Shown here: positions 32,583-40,868 of the stretch, piece after piece | Position numbering within the stretch: the first letter of the stretch is position 1 | Layout: each line of letters opens with the position of its first letter | Notes under the pieces: model-generated | The model's input: the letters and a program-made list of their open reading frames with translations, nothing else | Told to the model about the DNA's origin: nothing | The model's database searches: none | Made by a program: the position numbers and the translations under genes | Source: Burkholderiaceae bacterium | GTDB taxonomy: Bacteria; Pseudomonadota; Gammaproteobacteria; Burkholderiales; Burkholderiaceae_B | NCBI GenBank assembly: GCA_030158305.1 | Contig: JAOATE010000003.1 | Location: forward strand, 62,001-126,000 | Direction of reading: 5' to 3' | Length of the DNA stretch: 64,000 nt

Positions 32583-32658
32583 GCGGGAGTAGCTCAGTTG
32601 GTAGAGCGCAACCTTGCCAAGGTTGAGGTCGCGAGTTCGAGCCTCGTCTCCCGCTCCA
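32583..32658 (+). tRNA. tRNA-Gly (GCC)
   Basis: A complete cloverleaf: acceptor GCGGGAG / CTCCCGC, D-stem GCTC / GAGC, anticodon stem CAACC / GGTTG around loop TTGCCAA (anticodon GCC), T-arm with TTCGAGC, and an encoded 3' TCCA. It is followed within nine bases by a terminator. Confidence 0.97.
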
Positions 32659-32666
32659 AATTCGGC

Positions 32667-32706
32667 AAAAAAAGCCTGACACAATTTAATTGCGTCAGGC
32701 TTTTTT
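32667..32706. terminator. bidirectional terminator between tRNA-Gly and the Bug gene
   Basis: Seven As, GCCTGAC, a 13-base loop, GTCAGGC and six Ts. The symmetric A and T runs suit termination of both the plus-strand tRNA-Gly transcript and the minus-strand Bug-protein gene ending at 32721. Confidence 0.9.
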
Positions 32707-32720
32707 CTTTGGTGCACTGA

Positions 32721-33704
32721 TCAATCAAGCTTGGCACCAGATTTTTTGACGACATCCGCCCAGAGCTTAATCTCGCCATCCACAAACTTTCCAAACTGCG
32801 CACCCGTCAGATCAGGGAACTCAGCGCCATTTGTTGCCCAAACCTTAACGATCGTGTCGTCTTTTGACGCCTTTTTGATTTCGTCAATCAGCTTGGCCTG
32901 CACAGCAGGTGGAGTACCCTTTGGCGCCCAGATCGCGTACCAGGTGCTGACGGAGTAATCAGGCAAGCCGAGTTCCTTGGCACTTGGAACATCAGGAATT
33001 GCGGGATTACGCGAAGCACCCGCCACCATCAAAGGCTTGATTCGGCCAGATTTGATGTGGGCAGACGAAGAACCCAAACCGTCAAACATCATATCGACAT
33101 CGCCAGCCATCAAACCCTGCAATGCAGGACCTGCGCCACGGTAGGGAATGTGCGCAATATTGGTGTTGGTCTGAATTTTGAACAACTCACCGGCGAGGTG
33201 GTGGGAAGTGCCGCTGCCGGCGGAGCCATAATTCAACTTGCCTGGGTTGGCGTTGACTTGATTCATAAAGGCCTTGAAATCGCCCGGCACTTTTTGAGGA
33301 TTGACGACCAGTACCTGTGGGACCCGTGCAACGATTGCGATCGGCACAAAATCTTTTTGGAGATCGTAATCAAGCTTGGGGTACATCGATGGCGCGATGG
33401 AGTGATGTACGGCACCCACAAAGAGTGTGTAACCGTCAGGTGCCGCTTTCGCCGCAATGCCTGCACCGAGGGTACCGCCTGCGCCACCGCGATTGTCGAT
33501 GATGACCTGTTTGCCAAGCGACTTGCTCAACACGGCGGCCAATGGACGCGCAAAGGCATCCGTGCCACCCCCAGCTGGGAATGGGACAACCAAGGTCACT
33601 GGCTTAGTCGGCCAAGCGGTCTGCGCTAAGGCGCCGGTTGCGGACAAGGCTAAGGCACACGCACCTACTTGCATCAGTATCCGACGCTTAATGATTGTTT
33701 TCAT
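32721..33704 (-). CDS. Bug/TctC-family periplasmic solute-binding protein
   Basis: A 327-residue periplasmic binding protein of the tripartite tricarboxylate transporter (Bug) family, which is greatly expanded in Alcaligenaceae. A signal peptide (cut after GALAQ or TGALA) precedes AWPTKPVTLVVPFPAGGGTDAFARPLA. Also typical are NRGGAGGTLGAGIAAKAAPDGYTLFVG and GSGTSHHLAGELFK. No TctA/TctB membrane subunits are nearby, as is usual for orphan Bug proteins. The ligand cannot be predicted. It lies alone between two tRNA genes, with its terminator shared with tRNA-Gly. Confidence 0.94.
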   Translation of the reverse strand: MKTIIKRRILMQVGACALALSATGALAQTAWPTKPVTLVVPFPAGGGTDAFARPLAAVLSKSLGKQVIIDNRGGAGGTLGAGIAAKAAPDGYTLFVGAVHHSIAPSMYPKLDYDLQKDFVPIAIVARVPQVLVVNPQKVPGDFKAFMNQVNANPGKLNYGSAGSGTSHHLAGELFKIQTNTNIAHIPYRGAGPALQGLMAGDVDMMFDGLGSSSAHIKSGRIKPLMVAGASRNPAIPDVPSAKELGLPDYSVSTWYAIWAPKGTPPAVQAKLIDEIKKASKDDTIVKVWATNGAEFPDLTGAQFGKFVDGEIKLWADVVKKSGAKLD

Positions 33705-33859
33705 GGATGTCTCCAGATTTGTTGTTCAATAGAACCATTGCACAGGGATTGCTCAAGGCAGTTCCCACGCAACAGGCTTAGGCGAGAGTATAGTTTGTAC
33801 TAGCGCCTATTAAAAACTGCTTTTGTAGTATGATCTGCGGCTGCGTAAAGCTTCGTGTT

Positions 33860-33933
33860 GGCGCAATGGCAGAGTGGTTATGCAGCGGATTGCAAATCCG
33901 TGTAGCTCGGTTCGATTCCGGGTTGCGCCTCCA
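33860..33933 (+). tRNA. tRNA-Cys (GCA)
   Basis: Cloverleaf with acceptor GGCGCAA / TTGCGCC, anticodon stem CGGAT / ATCCG around loop TGCAA with anticodon GCA, T-stem CTCGG / CCGGG type pairing around TTCGATT, and an encoded TCCA end. 74 bases. No T-run follows directly; the MFS gene begins about 50 bases on. Confidence 0.95.
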
Positions 33934-33983
33934 ACACAAAACAAGCCCTAGTGCGCGGCGAAAAGCCCTTAGACAAGCGCCAC

Positions 33984-35258
33984 ATGAAAAATCCAGCCTC
34001 CCAATCGCTCCCCTCCTCGAGAGACCCGCACCAGACTCCTACTGGTTTTGTGGCGTTTAGGATCATCCTTGTTTTTGCCTGCGGGTACTTTCTCTCCTAT
34101 GTCTTGCGATCCGTCAACGCAGCGATTGCCCCCCTTTTGGCAGAGGATCTGCAGCTTTCGCCTGGTGAACTCGGCTGGCTCACCTCCGCATATTTTTTGG
34201 CCTTTAGCGCCGTACAAATCCCGGTAGGCATTTGGTTAGATCGTCATGGCGCCCGCCGCACGGAGTCTGCCCTGCTGTTGGTGGCTGCCGCAGGTGCGGC
34301 ACTGATGGCAACGAGCGAAGCACTATGGCTGCTTTCGGTTGGCCGTATGATGATTGGCGTTGGTGTTTCGGCCTGCCTGATGGCAGCTTACTCATACTTT
34401 CGTCGTTGCTTTTCAGCAGAGCAACAGCCCCGTCTGGTCATGTATATGCTGATTGCCGGCACATCGGGGGCGCTCATGGCTAGCCAACCGGCCCTGGCCT
34501 TGGCAGAGTGGATCGGCTGGCGGCATTCGTTTGGTCTGATCGCGATTTTGCTGGTGCTCAGTGCCTTGGCGATTTTCTTGTTTGCAGGTGATTTAGACCG
34601 GCAACACACACCGCCTGCCACAACGCATCACCGCGAAGGGGGCTTTCTCACGCTTTGCAAGCATCCACTCATGGTGCAGGCGATTCCGCCCACCATTTTT
34701 ATTGTGGGCGGCTTTGGTGCGTTGCAAACACTCTGGGCAGGCCCTTGGTTTACGGGTGTGTTGGGCATGACGCCCGACCAGGCGAGCCAGACCCTGCTGT
34801 ACCTGAATGCCATGATTTTGCTTGCTTATATTTTGATGGGCACGATCAGTCCCTGGCTCATCAAACGCGGCATCACTCTCGCGACACAGTCCCTATGCGC
34901 ATTGATTTGGATTCCACTGTGCTTTGCAGTGATTGTTTTCTGGCAAGGCGCACTGTCTTGGATTGTCTGGCTGATCCTGTCATTGATGGTGCCCGCGATG
35001 TTTTTACTGCAAACCCAGGTGGCGCTTGCTTTTCCCAAACACATCGCCGGTCGCATTCTGACCACCTATAACCTGATGGTTTTTGTGGGTTCCTTTGCGG
35101 TGCAATGGGGGTTTGGATTGTTGACAGACTTGTTTATTGCTTTTGGTTACGACTCCTCACAAGCGCTCACTGGAGCAATGGGCAGCCTAGTGATCTTGCA
35201 ATTTATCAGCATGTTCTGGTTTCTAGCGAGAAAACCTCATGGATCAATCGGTACTTGA
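33984..35258 (+). CDS. major facilitator superfamily transporter
   Basis: A 12-helix inner-membrane transporter of about 424 residues. I use ATG 33984 (MKNPASQSLP); the track start (33951) is only 17 bases after tRNA-Cys. The MFS motif A region between helices 2 and 3 reads GIWLDRHGARRTESALLL, and an YVLRSVNAAIAPLLAEDLQLSPGELGWLTSAYFLAFSAVQIP opening resembles the organic-acid/nitrate-type MFS branch. The substrate cannot be assigned. Its last 20 bases overlap the next gene. Confidence 0.9.
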   Translation: MKNPASQSLPSSRDPHQTPTGFVAFRIILVFACGYFLSYVLRSVNAAIAPLLAEDLQLSPGELGWLTSAYFLAFSAVQIPVGIWLDRHGARRTESALLLVAAAGAALMATSEALWLLSVGRMMIGVGVSACLMAAYSYFRRCFSAEQQPRLVMYMLIAGTSGALMASQPALALAEWIGWRHSFGLIAILLVLSALAIFLFAGDLDRQHTPPATTHHREGGFLTLCKHPLMVQAIPPTIFIVGGFGALQTLWAGPWFTGVLGMTPDQASQTLLYLNAMILLAYILMGTISPWLIKRGITLATQSLCALIWIPLCFAVIVFWQGALSWIVWLILSLMVPAMFLLQTQVALAFPKHIAGRILTTYNLMVFVGSFAVQWGFGLLTDLFIAFGYDSSQALTGAMGSLVILQFISMFWFLARKPHGSIGT

Positions 35259-35922
35259 GGCAGTTAAACGTTGGCCAGATGTGCCGGCTGTTTATGGGTG
35301 GCTTTCTTTGACTCCGCGTGGCGAATGGAAGCTTCATCCTCTAGGTGACGCGCAAGCAGGTGGGCTTGGACAAGGCATCAGCAACACTCAAATCCTGGGG
35401 TTTATGGATCGCAATTATGCCGATCAACCCGATGGCGCTTGGTTTTTTCAAAATGGTCCACAGCGTGTATTTGTTCGCTTAGATGCGGCGCCGCTCATAG
35501 TGCATGTCGATCCAAACCATCAGACCCTCACGACACATCACGGGAAAACGCTCCAACAGGTCTCTCATTGGTATTGCGATGAAACGGGACAACTTTACGC
35601 AAAAACCGATTGCGGTCCGGCTCGTATTGACGACCGTGATCTGCAGGTGTTGGCAGAGATCTTGCGCAGCGCAGAGGGGCTCACTTTGTTTGATTTGTTC
35701 GAAGCCTTTGAATTGAGCGAGGCGCAACAATCCGGAGGGTCAGAGCGGTCTGCCTGGACACACACGCTGTCAGACCCCCTGAAACAATATCCAGCGCTCA
35801 GCCATGCCGCCCCCTTACGTTTTTTAAAGGCCGCCGAGATCCCCCACGCTTTGCACTTTATCCCTAACCCTGGCCCCACAGCTGTCCTTTCTCCCTCCCT
35901 TGGCCGTAAAATAGCGCCATGA
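35239..35922 (+). CDS. conserved protein of unknown function
   Basis: A 227-residue soluble protein with no signal peptide or membrane helix. I remember similar proteins in the same place in Bordetella-type genomes but cannot give a family name with confidence. Visible features are AVKRWPDVPAVYGWLSLTPRGEWKLHP near the start, then FMDRNYADQPDGAWFFQNGPQRVFVRLDAAP. It overlaps the MFS gene by 20 bases and the NUDIX gene by four, so the three are translated as one unit. No catalytic motif is visible. Confidence 0.85.
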   Translation: MDQSVLEAVKRWPDVPAVYGWLSLTPRGEWKLHPLGDAQAGGLGQGISNTQILGFMDRNYADQPDGAWFFQNGPQRVFVRLDAAPLIVHVDPNHQTLTTHHGKTLQQVSHWYCDETGQLYAKTDCGPARIDDRDLQVLAEILRSAEGLTLFDLFEAFELSEAQQSGGSERSAWTHTLSDPLKQYPALSHAAPLRFLKAAEIPHALHFIPNPGPTAVLSPSLGRKIAP

Positions 35923-36497
35923 GCCACGATCCTAGCTTTTACTTTCCCGCCCCTCGCGAACAAAAGTTCTGCAGTCAATGCGGCACTCCCAACACCAATC
36001 GTTTACTCGAGGGTGACAATCGCAAGCGAGATGTTTGTGAGAATTGCGGTGCGGTTCATTATCAAAATCCCCGTTTAGTAGTGGGGACTTTGCCGGTGTG
36101 GGGAGACAAAGTTCTCTTGTGCCTCAGAGCCATCGAACCGCGCGCCAACACTTGGACGCTCCCCGCTGGTTTTATGGAGCTCAACGAGAGTATGTCCCAA
36201 GGAGCCGAGCGCGAAACCCAAGAAGAAGCAGGCGTCAAGATCGCGCTTGGAAAGTTGTATACGGCAATCGATATCCCTCAGGTGGATCAAGTGCATGTGT
36301 ACTTTTTGGCTGAGGCCTTAGGCCCCGAACTTGACCCGGGTCCTGAGACACTCGAGGCTCGCTGGTTTGGCTTGGACGAAATCCCCTGGGATAACTTAGC
36401 GTTTCGCTCTGTTTCCACTTCGCTCAAACACTACATTCGTGATCGCTCTCACGGTCATTTTGAGATGCATCATTATTCGCTCGCGCTGAATCGTTAG
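35919..36497 (+). CDS. NUDIX hydrolase with N-terminal zinc ribbon
   Basis: A 192-residue hydrolase of nucleoside-diphosphate-linked substrates. The N-terminus has a zinc ribbon (CSQCG, then CENCG 31 residues later). The Nudix box matches GX5EX7REUXEEXGU exactly: GFMELNESMSQGAERETQEEAGV. The layout is like the ribbon plus Nudix part of NAD-pyrophosphatase-type enzymes, but the NudC-specific SQPWPFPxS motif is absent, so the substrate is open. The start ATGA overlaps the preceding stop. Confidence 0.92.
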   Translation: MSHDPSFYFPAPREQKFCSQCGTPNTNRLLEGDNRKRDVCENCGAVHYQNPRLVVGTLPVWGDKVLLCLRAIEPRANTWTLPAGFMELNESMSQGAERETQEEAGVKIALGKLYTAIDIPQVDQVHVYFLAEALGPELDPGPETLEARWFGLDEIPWDNLAFRSVSTSLKHYIRDRSHGHFEMHHYSLALNR

Positions 36498-36530
36498 CCC
36501 ACCCGCGCAACTGAGGACTCAGGCGTTATT

Positions 36531-37286
36531 GTGAATCTCACCTGGCTTGACCTCGACACCCCTTTTCCGTCCGTGACGCAGGCGCTGACAGACCCGCCGG
36601 GTCTTGTGGCCGCAGGTGCGGACCTCTCCATTGCGCGTTTGCGTGCAGCCTATTCCCAGGGAATTTTCCCTTGGTTCTCAGAGCACGAACCTCCCCTTTG
36701 GTGGTCGCCAGATCCTCGCATGGTTTTAAAGTGTGATGATCTTCACCTCTCGCACTCACTCAAAAAGCGTTTGCGTCAAATTAACCGTGCGCAAGCGTGT
36801 GGTGATTTTTCTATTGTCGTCACCGTCGATACCGCTTTCAGTGCGGTGATTCGCGGATGTGCGCGTTCGTCACAAAACGGACAACCAGGCACCTGGATTA
36901 CGCAAGAAATGAGGCTGGCTTATGAAGCCTGGCATCTGCTTGGTCAAGCGCACAGCATTGAAACCTGGCTAAACGGAGAGCTCGTCGGAGGCTTATATGG
37001 CATCAATCTCGGCCAGATGTTTTTCGGCGAGTCGATGTTTAGTCGCGCGGACGATGCCTCCAAAATCGCCTTTGCGCATTTGGTTCCCTTTTTAAAACAA
37101 AACGGTGTGGAATGGATTGACTGTCAAATGAAAACAGCCCATCTTGCCTCGCTTGGTGCTGCAGTCGTACCAAGAGCGGACTTTATTGCGCACATAGAAT
37201 CCCGAGTGACGCAGCCAGACCTGACTTGGCGTCCCGGTCGTTTAGACCTACAGGGACAATGGCATCCACTGTCCACAACCCCTTGA
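36531..37286 (+). CDS. aat: leucyl/phenylalanyl-tRNA-protein transferase
   Basis: Transfers Leu or Phe from tRNA to proteins with N-terminal Arg or Lys, marking them for ClpS/ClpAP. The 251 residues start at a GTG codon (GTGAATCTC). Typical family parts: [38 protein letters not shown] and the core [37 protein letters not shown], which is diagnostic. It is followed by bpt, giving both N-end-rule transferases together. Confidence 0.96.
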   Translation: MNLTWLDLDTPFPSVTQALTDPPGLVAAGADLSIARLRAAYSQGIFPWFSEHEPPLWWSPDPRMVLKCDDLHLSHSLKKRLRQINRAQACGDFSIVVTVDTAFSAVIRGCARSSQNGQPGTWITQEMRLAYEAWHLLGQAHSIETWLNGELVGGLYGINLGQMFFGESMFSRADDASKIAFAHLVPFLKQNGVEWIDCQMKTAHLASLGAAVVPRADFIAHIESRVTQPDLTWRPGRLDLQGQWHPLSTTP

Positions 37287-37338
37287 TTTGTACTATTCTC
37301 AACAGCATGAGTTTCTGCCTTTAATCCTGGTGTCATGC

Positions 37339-38061
37339 ATGAGCCAAATCAAGGAACTACCCTTCGCCACCTTGCAGTTTTATGCCACGGCACCCTATCC
37401 GTGCAGCTACTTGCCTGGGCGGCAGGCCCGCTCACAAGTGGCAGCACCCGGGCATCTCATCCAGTCCGACACCTATTCACAACTGATTGATCAAGGTTTT
37501 CGTCGCAGTGGTCTGTTTACCTATCGACCACACTGCGATGACTGTCAGGCCTGCACTCCTGTGCGGATCAATGTTGAGCAATTTGCGCCCACTCGGACCC
37601 AAGCACGTGCGCTCAAGCGCCACAAGGATCTGCGTCCGCTTGTTGCTGAACTCACTTGGTCTGAGGAACACTACGCACTCTACTCTCGCTATCAAGCCCG
37701 ACGACATCCTCAGGGCGGCATGGATGAAGATAGTCGTCAGCAATATGGTGAATTTCTGCTTGCCAGCCGCGTCAATACTCGACTTGTGGAGTTCCGCGAT
37801 CAAGACGGTATGCTTCAAATGGTGTCGATTATTGACGTGCTGGAACAGGGTCTTTCATCGGTTTATACCTTTTACGATCCTGACACGCGCGGCAGTCTTG
37901 GGACCTACGGCATTTTGTGGCAGATCCAGCAATGTCGGCAATTGAACCTGCCCTGGCTGTATCTGGGGTATTGGATCGAACACAGCGAAAAAATGGCCTA
38001 CAAAGCGCTCTTTAAGCCCGCCCAATACAGAATAAACGGTCAATGGCAGTCTGACCGTTAA
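37339..38061 (+). CDS. bpt: aspartate/glutamate leucyltransferase (arginyltransferase family)
   Basis: Transfers Leu from tRNA to proteins with N-terminal Asp or Glu. About 240 residues from [15 protein letters not shown]; the track start adds 17 residues with no family match. The N-terminal cysteine motif is [15 protein letters not shown], and a second reads [17 protein letters not shown]. The C-terminal part [26 protein letters not shown] is typical. Belongs to the bacterial Bpt branch, which has replaced R-transferase. It follows aat after 52 bases. Confidence 0.94.
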   Translation: MSQIKELPFATLQFYATAPYPCSYLPGRQARSQVAAPGHLIQSDTYSQLIDQGFRRSGLFTYRPHCDDCQACTPVRINVEQFAPTRTQARALKRHKDLRPLVAELTWSEEHYALYSRYQARRHPQGGMDEDSRQQYGEFLLASRVNTRLVEFRDQDGMLQMVSIIDVLEQGLSSVYTFYDPDTRGSLGTYGILWQIQQCRQLNLPWLYLGYWIEHSEKMAYKALFKPAQYRINGQWQSDR

Positions 38062-38113
38062 AATACCTTTCTTATTTCATCTCGTCACGATACCGCCCGA
38101 GGCACCGAGTCAT

Positions 38114-39163
38114 ATGTCCATCTTATTTCAAGCCTACCCTCTCGCACGCCATGCACTGTTTGCCATGGATGCCGAAGCCGCGCATGAGGCAACGCTGAGC
38201 GCCTTACAGCGCGCCTACGATTGCTCGCTGACACGCGGCTTCATGCACAGCCAAGTGCTGGTGCCGACAACCTTGATGGGATTGACGTTGCAAAACCCTG
38301 TGGGCTTGGCGGCAGGCCTAGATAAAAATGGTGCGCATATCGATGCCATGGGCAACCTCGGCTTTGGTTTCATCGAGGTCGGCACGGTCACGCCGCGCGC
38401 TCAACCGGGCAACCCTAAACCACGCATGTTTCGCTTGCCCGACTCAGAAGCACTGATTAACAGGCTAGGTTTTAACAACCAAGGCCTCGACGCATTTTTA
38501 GCGAACGTTCAACGCAGCACCTGGCGCGAACGTGGCGGCGTGATTGGTCTCAATATTGGTAAAAATGCTGATACACCCATTGAGCAAGCGGCCGATGACT
38601 ACCTGATCGGCTTGTCTGGCGTGTACCCGCATGCCGACTACATTACCGTCAACATTTCCTCACCCAACACAAAAAATCTGAGGGCCCTTCAGGGTGAGCA
38701 CGAGCTCGATCAACTGTTGTCACAGTTGGCCACACGACGCCTGGCGCTGGCTCAGCAACATCAGAAACGTGTGCCACTCGCCGTCAAAATTGCACCAGAT
38801 TTGACCGAGGAACAAATCGACATCATTGCCGAAGTGCTTCCACGTCACGGGATTGATGGTGTGATTGCGACCAATACAACATTGGCCAGAGAGGCTGTAC
38901 TGGGACAAAAACACGCTGATGAAGCGGGCGGACTCTCAGGTGCTCCGCTGCATGCCAGATCGCTTGAGGTGATTGGTCGCTTGCGTGCCAAATTGGGTGC
39001 TGATTTCGCCATCATTGGTGTAGGCGGCATTATGTCTGGCAAGCATGCTGCAGAGAAAATAGCAGCGGGTGCCAATGCAGTTCAGCTCTACACTGGATTG
39101 ATCTATCGTGGCCCGAGCCTGGTGGGCGAATGCGCCAAAGAAATTGGTCGCCAACGTCGTTAG
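38114..39163 (+). CDS. pyrD: dihydroorotate dehydrogenase (quinone), class 2
   Basis: Membrane-associated FMN enzyme that oxidises dihydroorotate to orotate with ubiquinone in pyrimidine synthesis. The 349 residues carry the class 2 N-terminal helix ([23 protein letters not shown]), then [41 protein letters not shown] and the late [14 protein letters not shown]. The catalytic serine region is [14 protein letters not shown]. Followed by a symmetric terminator. Confidence 0.98.
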   Translation: MSILFQAYPLARHALFAMDAEAAHEATLSALQRAYDCSLTRGFMHSQVLVPTTLMGLTLQNPVGLAAGLDKNGAHIDAMGNLGFGFIEVGTVTPRAQPGNPKPRMFRLPDSEALINRLGFNNQGLDAFLANVQRSTWRERGGVIGLNIGKNADTPIEQAADDYLIGLSGVYPHADYITVNISSPNTKNLRALQGEHELDQLLSQLATRRLALAQQHQKRVPLAVKIAPDLTEEQIDIIAEVLPRHGIDGVIATNTTLAREAVLGQKHADEAGGLSGAPLHARSLEVIGRLRAKLGADFAIIGVGGIMSGKHAAEKIAAGANAVQLYTGLIYRGPSLVGECAKEIGRQRR

Positions 39164-39186
39164 ATTCTTTTTTGAGACGCTAAAAG

Positions 39187-39220
39187 AAAAACACCTCAAT
39201 GACACATTGAGGTGTTTTTT
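39187..39220. terminator. bidirectional terminator between pyrD and the phasin gene
   Basis: AAAACACCTCAATG / CATTGAGGTGTTTT, a perfect 14-base stem with a 3-base loop and A and T runs on its two sides. It should end both pyrD (plus) and the phasin gene (minus, ending 39241). Confidence 0.92.
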
Positions 39221-39240
39221 ATGACCGACATAACCAACTA

Positions 39241-39816
39241 TTAGGCAGCGCGACGACCGCGGGTAGCGGACTTGGCGACTTCGGCAGCCTCGCCAGCTGC
39301 TTTGAACGTGGCGCTTGTGGCAGCTGCCAGATTCTTTTCAGCGACTTCGGCGGCCTGTTTGGCAGCTTTGGTCATGGAATCAAAGGCAGTGTTGGCCTGA
39401 ACCAAACCGCTTTTGAGCATGGCAACGGCACTTTCCGAACCGGCAGGTGCGTGTTGTGTCAGCTGCTCAATCGCGTCGTGCATGTGCTTTTTGCCTTCGG
39501 CAAGCTGAGCTTCGCCAAGCTTGGCCAAATCTGCCTGAACAGAAGTGACGATGTCATACACATGCTTGCTGTAAGCCATCGCTTTTTCTGCATTGGGCTG
39601 AACGAGCGTGGATGTCATAGCCACCGCTTCTTGGGCATCTTTGATGCTGGCGGCATGCTGTGACTTCTCTGACACATCGTCAAGCGTCGCCTTGATGGCT
39701 TTTAAGTTCAAGTCGACCAGCTTTTCAAAGCCGCCGAATACTGAACTCTGAATGGAAACCAGTGCTTCGATTGCTGCTTTCTGGCTATTTAGAACTTGCT
39801 GAGGAATCGCGGACAT
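39241..39816 (-). CDS. phasin (PHA granule-associated protein)
   Basis: A 191-residue protein that coats polyhydroxyalkanoate granules. I use MSAIPQQVLNSQKAAIEAL because AGGAGA stands before it; the track start lies 23 residues upstream without a ribosome site. It is helical, rich in Ala, Lys and Gln, with FEKLVDLNLKAIKATLDDVSEKSQ typical of the phasin_2 family, and a C-terminal Ala-rich, basic segment ending RGRRAA. No PHA synthase gene is in the window. Two 19-base near-identical repeats upstream may be its operator. Confidence 0.92.
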   Translation of the reverse strand: MSAIPQQVLNSQKAAIEALVSIQSSVFGGFEKLVDLNLKAIKATLDDVSEKSQHAASIKDAQEAVAMTSTLVQPNAEKAMAYSKHVYDIVTSVQADLAKLGEAQLAEGKKHMHDAIEQLTQHAPAGSESAVAMLKSGLVQANTAFDSMTKAAKQAAEVAEKNLAAATSATFKAAGEAAEVAKSATRGRRAA

Positions 39817-39867
39817 GGTGTTCTCCTGAAATTGGGGGATGCGCTTGATCAAACATCTTGCATAAAC

Positions 39868-39942
39868 TTTTGTTGCAGCGCACAAACTTCATTGTAGCCC
39901 CCTAAATTCTCATGTCAACACTTTTTTGTTGCGATGCACAAA
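39868..39942. repeat. pair of direct repeats upstream of the phasin gene, candidate operator
   Basis: TTTTGTTGCAGCGCACAAA (39868-39886) and TTTTGTTGCGATGCACAAA (39924-39942) agree in 16 of 19 positions and are spaced 56 bases apart. Both lie in the 137-base gap between the phasin start and the IclR gene end. PhaR-type regulators bind TGC-rich sites ahead of phasin genes, so I infer an operator; this is not shown. Confidence 0.55.
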
Positions 39943-39953
39943 AACGACAATCC

Positions 39954-40811
39954 CTAAGTGCTCAGACCCGCGTCATAGCCGAGTGCCTCTGAAATTTTGC
40001 CTGCTGTGGCCACCAACTGTGGAATCCAGGCGTCTTCGAGCCGACCAGAAGGTGCAGAAATAGATAAGCCTGCGACGAGTTTGCCCGTATCGTCGTAAAT
40101 CCCTGCTGCGATGCAGCGCACGCCTAGCTCGAGCTCTTCGTTATCACGGGCATAACCATGTTGACGGACTAAAGAAAGCTCTCGCTCAAGCGCTTCAAGA
40201 GATGTGATGCTGTTGACCGTACTGCCTGCAAGGTGCGTTCGCGCAGCATAGGCGCGGACTTGACGCGTATCAACGGCCGAGAGAAAAAGCTTGCCGTTAG
40301 AGGTCAAGTGCAGCGGCGCTCTGCCACCAATGGCGCGCACCACTTGCATCCCTGAGCGCTCACTCCAGGCTCGATCGATATAAACAATTTCGTCACCTTG
40401 CTGAACTGAAAGGTTGACCGTTTGACCTGTCAGCACATGCAAAGCCTGCATGGCATCGATTGCAGCCTCCCGAACATTCAGGCGCCCTTTGACAAGCGAG
40501 CCAAGCTCAAGGAGTCGCATACCCAGTTGATACAAACCACTGTCGACACGATCCACATAACGTCCCAACACGAGATCATTCAAAATACGATGCGCGGTAG
40601 AGGAATGGAGCCCTGTTGCCTTGGACAAGTCTTTTAAGGCAACGGGATCGGGCTGGGCGGCTAAGGCGTCGAGTAAAGCGGTCGCACGTTCGAGCACCTG
40701 AATCGCCATGCCTAAGCCTGCGTTTGAAGCACTCAAGGAGTTCGAATCGGCTGACACTACCGCTTGGTGTTGGGCAGCAACCTGCGGCCGGGCGGAATGA
40801 GATGAATTCAT
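39954..40811 (-). CDS. IclR-family transcriptional regulator
   Basis: A 285-residue regulator. A ~35-residue disordered N-terminus precedes the winged-helix domain (ALLDALAAQPDPVALKDLSKATGLHSSTAHRILNDLV), followed by the IclR effector domain with GDEIVYIDRAWS, APLHLTSNGKLFLSAVD and GYARDNEELELGVRCIAAGIYD. Effectors are usually small aromatic or organic acids. A 23-base near-perfect palindrome lies directly before its start and suggests autoregulation. Its target genes cannot be told from this context. Confidence 0.94.
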   Translation of the reverse strand: MNSSHSARPQVAAQHQAVVSADSNSLSASNAGLGMAIQVLERATALLDALAAQPDPVALKDLSKATGLHSSTAHRILNDLVLGRYVDRVDSGLYQLGMRLLELGSLVKGRLNVREAAIDAMQALHVLTGQTVNLSVQQGDEIVYIDRAWSERSGMQVVRAIGGRAPLHLTSNGKLFLSAVDTRQVRAYAARTHLAGSTVNSITSLEALERELSLVRQHGYARDNEELELGVRCIAAGIYDDTGKLVAGLSISAPSGRLEDAWIPQLVATAGKISEALGYDAGLST

Positions 40812-40820
40812 GGAACGGGT

Positions 40821-40843
40821 CCTCTATTGCAACGCAACAGAGG
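40821..40843. promoter_or_regulatory. 23-base palindrome before the IclR gene, candidate operator
   Basis: CCTCT-A-TTGC-AAC-GCAA-C-AGAGG is symmetric in all but one pair. It ends ten bases before the IclR start codon; on the minus strand one arm supplies the AGAGG of the ribosome site. It could be an autoregulatory operator, or an RNA hairpin hiding the ribosome site. Confidence 0.55.
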
Positions 40844-40868
40844 ATATTCTATCCCATATTGTGAAAAA

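Noticed and set aside
32583-33933. Genomic-island attachment site at the tRNA genes
   Set aside because: No integrase and no repeat of a tRNA 3' end is visible nearby.
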